A stretch of DNA of 64,000 nt from Cyanobacteria bacterium TGS_CYA1 (GTDB lineage: Bacteria > Cyanobacteriota > Vampirovibrionia > Obscuribacterales > Obscuribacteraceae), in assembly GCA_026129135.1 (NCBI GenBank), contig JAHCIQ010000001.1, positions 372,001-436,000 of the forward strand, in the 5' to 3' direction. Of the stretch, positions 15,475 to 23,755 are shown one piece after another. The notes below the pieces were generated by a model. It worked only from the letters and a program-made list of their open reading frames with translations, was not told the origin of the DNA and did no database searches. A program made the position numbers and the translations under genes. Position 1 is the first letter of the stretch. Every line of letters starts with the position of its first letter.

Positions 15475-16383
15475 TCATTTGAGGGCGTCGAGGTCCCATT
15501 CGCTGAAAGGCGATTTGCGGATTTTTAAAAGCCGGTTCATCTGTCTTTGCATTTCGAACTGCACTTTGTTGCAAAGCTCGTGACGAACTGCGTTATCGTC
15601 GCAAGCCTCAACAGGATAATTGAAACAAATTGGCTCGCCTATTTTAATCAACATGCGCACAGGCAGTGGAATACTGCTCACTGTAAAAGGAAGCAGTGGA
15701 TGAGTGGGTGTCAGCGGCCAGTACGGCAGATGCATTAGCTTGGCTACAGGTTTCATATTTGCAAGCAATGGATAAATCTCGTCACCACCTATGGTGGTAA
15801 CAGGAACGATGCACGCACGCGTCTGGATTGCAGCTTTGACAAAGCCTGAATCGAAATGTCTCAATCTGTAGCGCTGTGAATATTTTTTTCCAGTGCCTCG
15901 TGGTCCTTCAGGATAAAAGAATGTCAGTTCGTCATTTTCAAGTAATTTCAAAGCCGCTTCGTATCTTGCCGGAACCCCGCCGATATGTCTTAAAAAGGTC
16001 CCCATTCCTTTTGGTTTGAGCAAAGTATCGTGCACTAGAAAGCGTACACGTCTTGGTCTTGGGTGGTAATTCAATACTGCAGTTGTGAATAAAAATGCAT
16101 CTATGGGAAGAACGCCTGAATGATTTCCGACCAGTACTACAGGACCTTTGCTTGGAATATTTTCGATTCCGATTGCCTGAGCTTTGAACCAATCTTCATA
16201 CAAAAATCGAGTAAAAAATTCAGTCTTTTTCAAAGTATCCAAATTCCAGCCAAATTCGTCTTGGCAGTCTTCACCATTTTCGTCGGTGCAATACATTTGC
16301 TTGAACTCGGCTTTCCATGCGTGTTTATTTCGTTGTTGCAATAGTGCTTTTTTCTCCAGGTCGTGCATGGTTTCTGATTTCAT
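15475..16383 (-). CDS. Lysophospholipid acyltransferase-family protein (PlsC/MGAT-like)
   Basis: 302 residues. GNHSGVLPIDAF near residue 85 is the acyltransferase block I in its H-x6-D form seen in LPLAT/MGAT-like members; VRFLVHDTLLKPKGMGTFLR and GGVPARYE form block II, and TFFYPEGPRGTGKKY block III. It transfers acyl groups to glycerol-lipid acceptors at the membrane. No clear membrane span is present, so association is peripheral. It overlaps the upstream amidohydrolase by 4 bases (ATGA), so both are probably translated from one message; the link between the two activities is unknown. Confidence 0.85.
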   Translation of the reverse strand: MKSETMHDLEKKALLQQRNKHAWKAEFKQMYCTDENGEDCQDEFGWNLDTLKKTEFFTRFLYEDWFKAQAIGIENIPSKGPVVLVGNHSGVLPIDAFLFTTAVLNYHPRPRRVRFLVHDTLLKPKGMGTFLRHIGGVPARYEAALKLLENDELTFFYPEGPRGTGKKYSQRYRLRHFDSGFVKAAIQTRACIVPVTTIGGDEIYPLLANMKPVAKLMHLPYWPLTPTHPLLPFTVSSIPLPVRMLIKIGEPICFNYPVEACDDNAVRHELCNKVQFEMQRQMNRLLKIRKSPFSEWDLDALK

Positions 16384-17363
16384 CCTGTTTTGCGGTGAGT
16401 GAGAACATCGGATTCCATTTTTAAAAGTCTCATCGCGTTGCTTGAAGTAATTTGATGAAACTCGCTTTTGCTGAGCGCTTTACGTACTTCTTTCAACGCT
16501 TGCCATTGTTGAAAGAGAGGAAAATCGGAGCCGAACAAAACACGGTGTGCACCAAGTTTGTCTACAGCTCTTCTTATGTTTCTAGCTGGCTGCCACGATG
16601 TTTCCACCATAATGTTTTGGTATTTATGTGCAAGTTCGAATGCTTTGCGCCATGATTCCCATCCCATATGATTGAGCACGAAAGTACAGCGTGGAAATGC
16701 TGCAATAAGAGGTTCAAGCGAGGGCACGTCGGTCAAATCTTTCAGTCCCGACAAACGCTCGACAGGAATATGTCCTGTGTGAATAGTGATTGGCACATCG
16801 TATTCAGTTGCAAGGGCCGCAATTTCTCTGGTCTGTGGTAATAACTCCTGTCCGAAAAATCCGCCAACAATGGGGTGAATTTTGATACCGCCAATTTGTT
16901 TGTTTTTCAAAAATGGCTCTAAATAAGCAGCTTTGTCTTTTATATCGTTACTTGCCGAGCCAAAAATCGTAATCTTGTCTCTGTGGTCTTTTGTAAGTTC
17001 GAGCAGTTCTTTGGTATACGTCACGGGCTCGAGCGAATAAATGACCGAGTGCTTAACATTATTTTGCTCCATGCTGTGCAAGAGGCGCTTGAAGTCATAA
17101 GTCTTGAACAGTCGCAATGTTTCCATCAGTCCAAGCTCACCGCAATACCCCCAGGCAAGCAAACTGAGACGATCATTGAAATTGAGCGCCAGATAGCGCA
17201 AAAAACGATAATGAACCGGCTCGCTGAAATGAGCGACCCGCTCGATTGCTGGAACGATGTATTTAAAGAAAGCTGTTTTTTGATCCTCGGGGCAAAGGCG
17301 TACGAGTTCCTGAGGGCTCACCACATGGGAGTGGAAGTCGATAACTGGGTGAAACTTTTCCAT
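16380..17363 (-). CDS. Amidohydrolase-family metal-dependent hydrolase (Amidohydro_2)
   Basis: 327 residues. TIM-barrel amidohydrolase landmarks: VIDFHSHVV at the N-terminus (HxH metal ligands), GGIKIHPIVGG near 155, ITIHTGHIP near 195, FVLNHMGWES near 230 and LFGSDFPLFQQW near 280 (metal-binding Asp). The family includes 2-pyrone-4,6-dicarboxylate hydrolase-like and decarboxylase enzymes, and the substrate is not predictable. Likely cytoplasmic. It is the first gene of a two-gene unit with the acyltransferase. Confidence 0.85.
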   Translation of the reverse strand: MEKFHPVIDFHSHVVSPQELVRLCPEDQKTAFFKYIVPAIERVAHFSEPVHYRFLRYLALNFNDRLSLLAWGYCGELGLMETLRLFKTYDFKRLLHSMEQNNVKHSVIYSLEPVTYTKELLELTKDHRDKITIFGSASNDIKDKAAYLEPFLKNKQIGGIKIHPIVGGFFGQELLPQTREIAALATEYDVPITIHTGHIPVERLSGLKDLTDVPSLEPLIAAFPRCTFVLNHMGWESWRKAFELAHKYQNIMVETSWQPARNIRRAVDKLGAHRVLFGSDFPLFQQWQALKEVRKALSKSEFHQITSSNAMRLLKMESDVLTHRKTG

Positions 17364-17438
17364 TTAGACCGGCCTGTTCTAGTCACTGTTTATCTACAGT
17401 TCATTTAGCACAGGGGTGAATTTTCAAGTAGTGTTAAT

Positions 17439-18077
17439 TTAAGACTTAGCGCCAGCAAGAGTCTTGATATTGGTCTCCGGGCACTCTTTCATCAACTTTT
17501 TAGCCTCTAGAGCGTCCTTTTGAGCCAGGGGCTTGTGCCCCAGAGCCTCGTGCACTTTTGACCTGTTTTCGAAACACTGTGCCTCCACCATATATGAATA
17601 GGCTTTGTCGTTGTATTCAGAGCGTTCGGCGTTTAGCATCGGAATGATTTTGTCGTAAAGAGCAAGAGCCTTTTTATAGTCTTTGGCGTCCATTGCCGCC
17701 TGGGCTGTTTTTCGCATTTCAACTGACGCAAGCGGCTTATCTGGATTTTTATAGATAGACTTGCGCGCTTCTTTCAGCTTATGAGAAAAACCAACCAGAG
17801 CCTCATAGAGTTTGGGATTGAGCTCTTTTATCTTGAGCAGGTCTTTTTGTGCCTTGTCTTTTTGTCCGGTGCGAGCAAGTGCTGATGAGCGGATGAAATA
17901 GGCTTCTTCGTTCTTGGGATTAGTTTTTATGTAATTGTCCAGAAACTTGAGTGCACCGGGATAATCTTTGTTTTTCATCATCTCCTGCGCGGGCTTCAAA
18001 TCCGCCTCAGCAGCAAATGCAGGAACAGACGCAAAAACTGAGATCAGGAACAAAGACAATGCAAGTATGATTTTCAT
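17439..18077 (-). CDS. Exported TPR-repeat protein
   Basis: 212 residues from ATG 18077, beginning with a signal peptide (MKIILALSLFLISVFASVPA then FAAEADL). About four TPR-like repeats follow (YPGALKFLDNYIKTNPKNEE, YKKALALYDKIIPMLNAERS and others) in a lysine-rich, probably periplasmic protein. The frame continues 17 codons further upstream, but that extension would put a polar stretch before the signal peptide. No clear ribosome site is visible. Function unknown; one of several exported repeat proteins in the window. Confidence 0.8.
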   Translation of the reverse strand: MKIILALSLFLISVFASVPAFAAEADLKPAQEMMKNKDYPGALKFLDNYIKTNPKNEEAYFIRSSALARTGQKDKAQKDLLKIKELNPKLYEALVGFSHKLKEARKSIYKNPDKPLASVEMRKTAQAAMDAKDYKKALALYDKIIPMLNAERSEYNDKAYSYMVEAQCFENRSKVHEALGHKPLAQKDALEAKKLMKECPETNIKTLAGAKS

Positions 18078-18141
18078 GGAAGCTGCCAAGGGAAGTAATT
18101 CTTTGTTAGTATAACAGGTAGCTTGCATGAGGTAGTTATCT

Positions 18142-18783
18142 GTGTCCTCCGAGTCCGCCCAAACAGATCCGTATCAGAAACGACTGGCCAAACTGGCAGA
18201 AAATTTCAATGCGCTCAAATCGGATGATACCGCATACGATATCGTTCAAAAAGCGCTTGGATCAAAACCTCTGACCATGAATGACGAGTGGGAAATTCAT
18301 GAAAAATTGACTGCTGGTGGCAAAGACTCGCCAAAGTACAAAGAGCGGTTGAAACAAGGATTCATTCCACTTGCCATAAACAAAGCTTTTGCCTATTCAT
18401 ATTTGAATGTTCCATTAATAGATTTGATTGAGCCATTAATCGAAAGTCTCGATTTTGCGGCAAACTCTATAATCGAAGTAGTGGACCATCCTGCTCGATT
18501 GTCATTCGTGATGGAAGAAGTAATTGAGCGTCGAATGTCTATGCTTCTGGAAGAATTCGGTCTTGATCTGGTATCACCCCAGGAATTGAAAGAAATGATC
18601 TCTTCGGGGCGCAAAAGCGAAGCCGAACAAATCATGAGCACTCTTGATGTGTTAGAGCGCAAAGTGCTCGAACGTCATCTGAATGACGAAGGTCTCGAGA
18701 CAGTGCCGAATACTTCCATTGAACTTTATGAAAAAGCCTATGCAAGCGCCTTGAAAAAATTACGTCGGCCCAAAACTCGGTAA
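18142..18783 (+). CDS. Degenerate sigma-70-like protein, unknown function
   Basis: 213 residues from GTG 18142, with GAGGT 8 bases upstream. The middle (ERLKQGFIPLAINKAFAYSY then LNVPLIDLIEPLIESLDFA, about residues 71-110) resembles sigma region 2.1-2.2, where functional factors have NLRLV...LDLIQEGNIGL. The C-terminal part (STLDVLERKVLERHL and YEKAYASALKKLRRP) resembles region 4, including the LRKLRHP-type end. The DNA-melting and -10-recognition residues are not recognisable. It could be a sigma factor relative that has become a regulator, or a distant non-sigma homologue. No signal peptide or membrane span. Confidence 0.6.
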   Translation: MSSESAQTDPYQKRLAKLAENFNALKSDDTAYDIVQKALGSKPLTMNDEWEIHEKLTAGGKDSPKYKERLKQGFIPLAINKAFAYSYLNVPLIDLIEPLIESLDFAANSIIEVVDHPARLSFVMEEVIERRMSMLLEEFGLDLVSPQELKEMISSGRKSEAEQIMSTLDVLERKVLERHLNDEGLETVPNTSIELYEKAYASALKKLRRPKTR

Positions 18784-18799
18784 ATTGTATAGAGATTCT

Positions 18800-18869
18800 T
18801 CGGACATTCACATCAGCCAATAGTTGCTACTGAAGTAACATTGGCTCATTTAAGTTGAAAAATGTCCGA
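18800..18869. repeat. Nested inverted repeats
   Basis: Outer arms TCGGACATT (18800-18808) and AATGTCCGA (18861-18869) are perfect 9-base complements. Inner arms AGCCAAT (18815-18821) and ATTGGCT (18840-18846) are perfect 7-base complements. The element fills the gap between the sigma-like gene and the next gene. It has no T run in either direction, so it may be a protein-binding site or RNA structure and not a simple terminator. Confidence 0.55.
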
Positions 18870-18939
18870 CCTAGGCTAGATAACCGATTTGAAATGAGTA
18901 TGCTACCTCTTATATAACTGACCTTAGCAGGAATTTTGT

Positions 18940-19680
18940 ATGAAAAAAGGTTCTATTGTTCTATCGCTTGCAACATCAATTGCACTTTCAGGTTTCATCT
19001 TTAGTACTTTTGATGCCAAAGAAGCCTATGGTCCGTCAAATGAAACCACTAAATCACTGAAGGACCCGACTAAACAAAATGTTGAAGACGTAAAAAATGT
19101 CGCCGATGTAGAAGACAAGAAAGACGCCAAAGCCGTAGCTGAAGAAGACGCAGCTTTGGGCGCACAAAAGAAAGGTTTTCAACTTGGTGATTTGAATCCG
19201 ATACGCTGGATATTTAAACCAGTAACAGATATGCAAGACAAAGTGGTGCATCTGGAGAAACAGATAGTCCGCCTGGAAGGACCAATTTCTGGTTTGCAGA
19301 AGCCAATGGTAGAAGTGCGTACCGACATGGTTGGGGTGCAAGGTCAATTGAAAGGAGTGACCGGTGACATGGGCTCTGTGGATAAGCGCCTTGGTCACGT
19401 GGAGAAGCAGCTGGACAAAATGTATCAGCCAATTGTCGAGTTGAAACAACCTGTACAAGACCTTGCCGAGCCTATTCGTGGATTGCGCGAACAATTAAAT
19501 ATGATTCTTACTGCCGTGCTTGTAGTGGGTGTCATGATCTGTGTCGGCACTCCAGTGGTGGCATTGTTTGCTTTTAGATATCGAGTGCAGATTATGAAAA
19601 TGCTTGCAGGTGAGCACAATGCTCAAAAAATGGCAGAGGACACTGGCGATTCGAGAAAATTGAAATCTTCTAGTGCATGA
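18940..19680 (+). CDS. Membrane-anchored coiled-coil protein, unknown function
   Basis: 246 residues. It has a signal-like N-terminus (MKKGSIVLSLATSIALSGFI), a charged Asp/Lys/Val-rich linker to about residue 75, then a region of about 90 residues with regularly spaced KQxxxLExPIxxLQxPMxEVR-type heptads. A membrane span follows near 190-212 (ILTAVLVVGVMICVGTPVVA) and then a basic cytoplasmic tail. The repeated hydrophobic, glutamine and proline spacing suggests an extended coiled-coil stalk outside the membrane. AGGA lies 8 bases before the ATG. I do not recognise a named family. Confidence 0.75.
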   Translation: MKKGSIVLSLATSIALSGFIFSTFDAKEAYGPSNETTKSLKDPTKQNVEDVKNVADVEDKKDAKAVAEEDAALGAQKKGFQLGDLNPIRWIFKPVTDMQDKVVHLEKQIVRLEGPISGLQKPMVEVRTDMVGVQGQLKGVTGDMGSVDKRLGHVEKQLDKMYQPIVELKQPVQDLAEPIRGLREQLNMILTAVLVVGVMICVGTPVVALFAFRYRVQIMKMLAGEHNAQKMAEDTGDSRKLKSSSA

Positions 19681-19714
19681 TTGTTTCCAACGACAAATGT
19701 GTAGGTTTTGAAAA

Positions 19715-20269
19715 ATGAGCCAAAGTCAAAGTGCACTGTTAATGATAGATGTTATCAACCATCTAGAATTCGATGGCAACGAAGGTCTGTTAAGAGCTGT
19801 CCCTAACCTGATAAAAAATCTAAAACCGCTTTCTGAGTTTTTTAGATTCAAAAATATTCCAGTCATTTATTTAAATGATAATTTCAACAACTGGCACTCC
19901 GACTTCGCTGAGCTGGTCGAATACTGCACGAGCAAAAATGTAAATGGAAAAGAACTAGCTGAAAATCTACGTCCTACCAAAGATGATTACTTCATTCTGA
20001 AGCCGATGCACTCAGGGTTCTACGGAACGCCGCTGCATATTCTTCTGCAAAGATTAGCGATCAAGAATCTGTTTTTGACTGGTATCGCAGCTGATATCTG
20101 TGTGCAGTATACGGCAAACGATGCTTACATGCGAAACTACAAAGTAAATATCGTTTCCGACTGCGTAATCGCAAACACTTTGGAAGACACGAAATATGCG
20201 CTCGATAAAATGAAGCGTCTTTTGAAAGCGCCAATACTTACCGCGGACGAAGTAAAGTCTGTCGTTTAA
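19715..20269 (+). CDS. Isochorismatase-family cysteine hydrolase
   Basis: 184 residues. The catalytic triad of the isochorismatase/nicotinamidase superfamily is in place: D12 (ALLMIDVINHL), K96 (FILKPMHSGF) and C129 (GIAADICVQYTA), the last in a context with the usual cis-peptide region just before it. Substrates in this family include nicotinamide, N-carbamoyl compounds and isochorismate; the neighbourhood does not decide. Cytoplasmic. AGG at 19701-19703 is a weak ribosome site. Confidence 0.88.
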   Translation: MSQSQSALLMIDVINHLEFDGNEGLLRAVPNLIKNLKPLSEFFRFKNIPVIYLNDNFNNWHSDFAELVEYCTSKNVNGKELAENLRPTKDDYFILKPMHSGFYGTPLHILLQRLAIKNLFLTGIAADICVQYTANDAYMRNYKVNIVSDCVIANTLEDTKYALDKMKRLLKAPILTADEVKSVV

Positions 20270-20380
20270 AGCCTCAGTAAAAACACCGACATGCCTCGGG
20301 TAGAAAAACCGACGAGGGATGGCGCCTTCCATGACAACAATTTTGCTATGTACTTTCTGTATTAGTCTGGAGGGCTTTCC

Positions 20381-22585
20381 ATGTTCAAAAGTGCCGTATC
20401 TTTTTGTTTGGCTTCGTCATTTCTTGCTTCTTCGTTGAGCCTTTGCTCGCATTTGCCAGTCAATGCCAAAGATGATCAAAAAATGGCTGCTCCAATGCCG
20501 AGCGATAAAGGTACGCAAGCATCGGGAAATGCTCCACTCTCCAAAGGTGTCGCGGGCGAAACCCATCAGACTTCGGATAATAAGTTGCCTACTATGACCA
20601 CGCAGCAAGGCGTTCCAATTTCTGACGACCAGAATTCGCTCAAAGCAGGTCCGAATGGACCGGTGTTGATGGAAGATTTTGTATTACGCAACAAGATTTT
20701 TCACTTTGACCACGAACGCATTCCTGAGCGCGTGGTGCACGCACGCGGATTTGGTGCTCATGGATATTTTGAAAACTATAAATCGCTTTCTGACATTACA
20801 AAGGCCGACCTCTTTCAAAGACCAGGCGAGAAGACACCGGTATTTGTAAGATTTTCCACTGTAGCAGGAAACAAAGGTTCTGTAGATCTGCCTCGTGATG
20901 TACGCGGATTTGCTACCAAGTTCTACACTAAAGAAGGCAACTGGGATCTCGTTGGCAACAATATCCCTGTATTTTTCATTCAAGATGGAATGAAGTTTCC
21001 AGATCTCGTTCATGCAGCTAAAGACGAGCCAGATAGCGGCTTTCCACAGGCTGCAACCGCCCACGATAATTTCTGGGATTTCATTTCTTTGACTCCTGAA
21101 TCTATGCATATGATTATGTGGGCGATGTCAGACCGCGGCATTCCGCGTTCATTTAGATTTATGGAAGGATTTGGCGTACATACTTTCAGAATGGTGAACG
21201 CCGAAGGTAAGAGTGTTTTTGTTAAATTCCACTGGAAGCCAAAACAAGGTTTGCAATCTGTAGTTTGGAACGAAGCAGTCAAAATCAATGGTGCTGATGC
21301 AGATTTCCATAGACGCGATTTGTGGAACGCCATCAAGAATGGTGACTTTCCCGAATGGGAGCTGGGCTTGCAAATATTCGACGAAGCTACAGCAAAGTCC
21401 TTTGACTTCGACGTCCTGGATCCAACGAAAATTATTCCAGAAGAAGTTGTGCCAGTTAAAATTGTCGGCAAAATGGTTTTGAACAGAACAGTAGACAACT
21501 TTTTTGCTGAGACCGAACAAGTTGCATTTTGTACTCAGAACATCGTGCCTGGCGTAGATTTTTCTGACGATCCACTTCTTCAAGCACGTAACTTTTCATA
21601 TTTAGATACTCAGCTGAAACGTCTTGGTTCGCCCAATTTCACGCAATTGCCCATTAACGCACCCAAATGTCCTGTGATGAATTTCGAGCAGGACGGTCAC
21701 ATGGCATTCACTAATCCCAAAGGCCGAGCAAATTACGAGCCAAACTCCTGGGGCGGTCCGCGAGAGAATCCAAACACAGGATTCAAGTCGCATCCTCAAG
21801 TTATGTCTGGTCCAAAAATGCGCATCAGACCTGAATCCTTCGCTGATCATTACAGTCAAGCAAGACAGTTCTACAAGAGTCAGACTGAAATTGAGCAAAA
21901 ACATATTCAGGATGCACTTACTTTCGAATTATCTAAAGTGCAAAAGCCGTCTATTCGCGAACGCGTGGTTGCACACCTCATGAATATCGACGAGCAACTA
22001 GCAGCTCAAGTAGGCGCCAATCTAGGAATGGACAAAATCCCCGCAGCCCTTCCTTCTGCAAAACCTGTCAAAGACCTTCCGGCATCTGCTAAGTTGAGCA
22101 TTGTTAAGAATGGTCCCAGTTCTTTCAACGGACGCAAAATAGGTGTTCTAGTTAGTGAAGGCGTTGACGCTGCTCTTCTTTCATCAATAAAAGCGGCGGC
22201 GGAAAAAGAAGGCACAACAGTCGAAGTAGTAGCAGCAACCATTGGCGGTGTCACTGCAAGCGACGGCTCGCACGTGGCTGCCGATCATAAGTATGGCGGT
22301 GGGCCGTCTGTATTATTCGATTCGGTCGTAGTTCTGGTTGCCCCAGACAAAGTAGATTCTTTGTCTAAAGAACCTGCGGTGAAAGACTTTATAAACGACG
22401 CATATGCGCACCTCAAATTCGTAGGTTGCAACGACGCTGGCTCTAGCCTGCTCGATAAAGTCGGGGTCAAGCCAGACAGCGACGAAGGTATGATTTCATT
22501 CAAATCTGGTACAGACTCTAATCGCTTTATTGAAGCGTGCCGCAAGCTGCGTTTGTGGGATCGCGAATTAAAGCAAAAGAGCTGA
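20381..22585 (+). CDS. katE: Large-subunit clade II catalase with signal peptide (KatE/HPII-like)
   Basis: 734 residues, the long form of monofunctional heme catalase. A signal peptide ([20 protein letters not shown], ending near HLPVNA) suggests export. Catalytic H120 lies in [17 protein letters not shown], followed by [14 protein letters not shown], the heme-pocket region [20 protein letters not shown], and [11 protein letters not shown] with the heme-ligand tyrosine. The last 150 residues ([32 protein letters not shown]) are the DJ-1/class I amidotransferase-like domain found only in large catalases. It breaks hydrogen peroxide into water and oxygen. GGAGGG lies 7 bases before the ATG. Confidence 0.95.
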   Translation: MFKSAVSFCLASSFLASSLSLCSHLPVNAKDDQKMAAPMPSDKGTQASGNAPLSKGVAGETHQTSDNKLPTMTTQQGVPISDDQNSLKAGPNGPVLMEDFVLRNKIFHFDHERIPERVVHARGFGAHGYFENYKSLSDITKADLFQRPGEKTPVFVRFSTVAGNKGSVDLPRDVRGFATKFYTKEGNWDLVGNNIPVFFIQDGMKFPDLVHAAKDEPDSGFPQAATAHDNFWDFISLTPESMHMIMWAMSDRGIPRSFRFMEGFGVHTFRMVNAEGKSVFVKFHWKPKQGLQSVVWNEAVKINGADADFHRRDLWNAIKNGDFPEWELGLQIFDEATAKSFDFDVLDPTKIIPEEVVPVKIVGKMVLNRTVDNFFAETEQVAFCTQNIVPGVDFSDDPLLQARNFSYLDTQLKRLGSPNFTQLPINAPKCPVMNFEQDGHMAFTNPKGRANYEPNSWGGPRENPNTGFKSHPQVMSGPKMRIRPESFADHYSQARQFYKSQTEIEQKHIQDALTFELSKVQKPSIRERVVAHLMNIDEQLAAQVGANLGMDKIPAALPSAKPVKDLPASAKLSIVKNGPSSFNGRKIGVLVSEGVDAALLSSIKAAAEKEGTTVEVVAATIGGVTASDGSHVAADHKYGGGPSVLFDSVVVLVAPDKVDSLSKEPAVKDFINDAYAHLKFVGCNDAGSSLLDKVGVKPDSDEGMISFKSGTDSNRFIEACRKLRLWDRELKQKS

Positions 22586-22649
22586 TTCTTGATAAGGTGC
22601 TATAAAGGAAATAGTTATAAACTTCTCATTCGTGCAGGAGACGATTTTA

Positions 22650-22856
22650 ATGGATTCCTGGCATAGCCTTACTCTTTTTGTTAGTTCCGAAAACGTTCTA
22701 TCTTCGAAAAAACGATTAGACCAAATTTTGGATGGAACCAGTTTGATTCTTCACGGAAATGAGCTGGACAGAGTGTTTCACTGTCTCATCGACGAACTAC
22801 CTATCAAAGCCGCCTTACAGGGTGACTTTGTGCAAGCTATTGCAAACGAGAATTAG
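22650..22856 (+). CDS. KaiB-like protein, internally deleted copy
   Basis: 68 residues from ATG 22650, with AGGAG 9 bases upstream. It begins MDSWHSLTLFVSSENVLSSK, nearly identical in plan to the following gene (MSPWHSLILFVTAENVFSAK), and ends with HGNELDRVFHCLIDELPIKA, matching RGNKLKRVFHDLDDELSIRA. About 26 residues in the middle are missing, corresponding to a central strand and helix and the cis-proline TPA segment of the thioredoxin-like fold. The deletion keeps the frame. It may be a decaying duplicate or a specialised short form. Its stop codon shares one base with the next start. Confidence 0.6.
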   Translation: MDSWHSLTLFVSSENVLSSKKRLDQILDGTSLILHGNELDRVFHCLIDELPIKAALQGDFVQAIANEN

Positions 22857-23140
22857 TGAGTCCCTGGCATAGTCTAATTCTTTTTGTTACGGCTGAAAAT
22901 GTATTTAGCGCGAAGCAGAAACTCGGTGAGATCCTCAAAGGAACTCGCTGGGAGCATCTCAAGCTCGAAATACGAGATATGGCTGAGCACGCTAAGAGTG
23001 CTACACTCTATCGAATTAAATCTACGCCCGCCCTGGTTTTGCGTGGCAATAAATTAAAACGGGTGTTTCACGATTTGGATGACGAACTGTCTATAAGAGC
23101 AGCTTTGGGCGGCACGTTTCCGAATTCGCCTTCTTCTTGA
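22856..23140 (+). CDS. KaiB-like thioredoxin-fold protein
   Basis: 94 residues from GTG 22856. The order LILFVTAENVFSAKQKLGEI, LKLEIRDM, IKSTPALVLRG and KRVFHDLDDELSIRAALG matches KaiB and the N-terminal domain of SasA (LYVAG...A..NL..IL, V.DV, ATPTL, RR..GDLSD). KaiB in cyanobacteria binds KaiC and helps set circadian phase; KaiB homologues without KaiA or KaiC also occur outside photosynthetic cyanobacteria with unclear roles. No kaiC is present in the window. It is translationally coupled to its shorter tandem copy, and its 3' end overlaps the convergent gene by 73 bases. Confidence 0.65.
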   Translation: MSPWHSLILFVTAENVFSAKQKLGEILKGTRWEHLKLEIRDMAEHAKSATLYRIKSTPALVLRGNKLKRVFHDLDDELSIRAALGGTFPNSPSS

Positions 23141-23733
23141 ACGTAATAATAGATATTATTTCGATTGAGACTAGCAGCTTTCGCTTCTTCTTCGTTGAGC
23201 AAATGATATTTCAAATCGAGTAGTTTGTAGCTTGAACCTTCTGCGTGCATTGATTTTACACTCATATCTTCGTACAAGATTTCAGTGGCTCGCAAAATGA
23301 GTCCGCGAACCCCATCACCTTCGTTTGCTACCGAACCTTCATATACTGCTGGAGCATGAAGATAAAATGTCCATGTTTTGGCAGGCGCACTTGCACCTGA
23401 CGGCATAATCAAAGTGTCGGTGCAGTCGACTTTGAACAAAAGAGGCAAAGAATAGTCTAGTGTCACCCGCGGTGCCAAGCCTCTTGCCAGATTGGCCGAA
23501 TTATATGGAACGCCATCGTCCGGTTCGATTGAAATATCCGTACCCTTTTCGCACCAGAGATCATAGAGTTCCTTGGCTGACTGTCCGCTTTGATATAGTT
23601 TTTGCAAATCATCCATGACAGCATTTGCAGCTTTAGTAAGCGCGTGGTCATAAATCATGTACATGCCTATGAGTTTTTCATCGCCACCAGAGCGTGGACG
23701 CGATAAGACTTTGTATGATGAAAAACCTTGCAT
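23068..23733 (-). CDS. Hypothetical protein
   Basis: 221 residues, apparently soluble, with no signal peptide or membrane span. I do not recognise the family. Composition is that of an ordinary globular protein (for example SGQSAKELYDLWCEKGTDIS and KTWTFYLHAPAVYEGSVANE). GAGGAA lies just before the ATG at 23733. Its last 24 codons lie opposite the end of the second KaiB-like gene; both frames look genuine up to their stops. The WG-repeat gene lies 22 bases upstream on the same strand, so the two could be cotranscribed. Confidence 0.65.
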   Translation of the reverse strand: MQGFSSYKVLSRPRSGGDEKLIGMYMIYDHALTKAANAVMDDLQKLYQSGQSAKELYDLWCEKGTDISIEPDDGVPYNSANLARGLAPRVTLDYSLPLLFKVDCTDTLIMPSGASAPAKTWTFYLHAPAVYEGSVANEGDGVRGLILRATEILYEDMSVKSMHAEGSSYKLLDLKYHLLNEEEAKAASLNRNNIYYYVQEEGEFGNVPPKAALIDSSSSKS

Positions 23734-23755
23734 GATTTCCTCGGGTAGAGCCTGG

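Noticed and set aside
20294..20317. CCTCG/CGAGG hairpin between the isochorismatase-like gene and the catalase
   Set aside because: A short stem without a following T run, so not called as a terminator.
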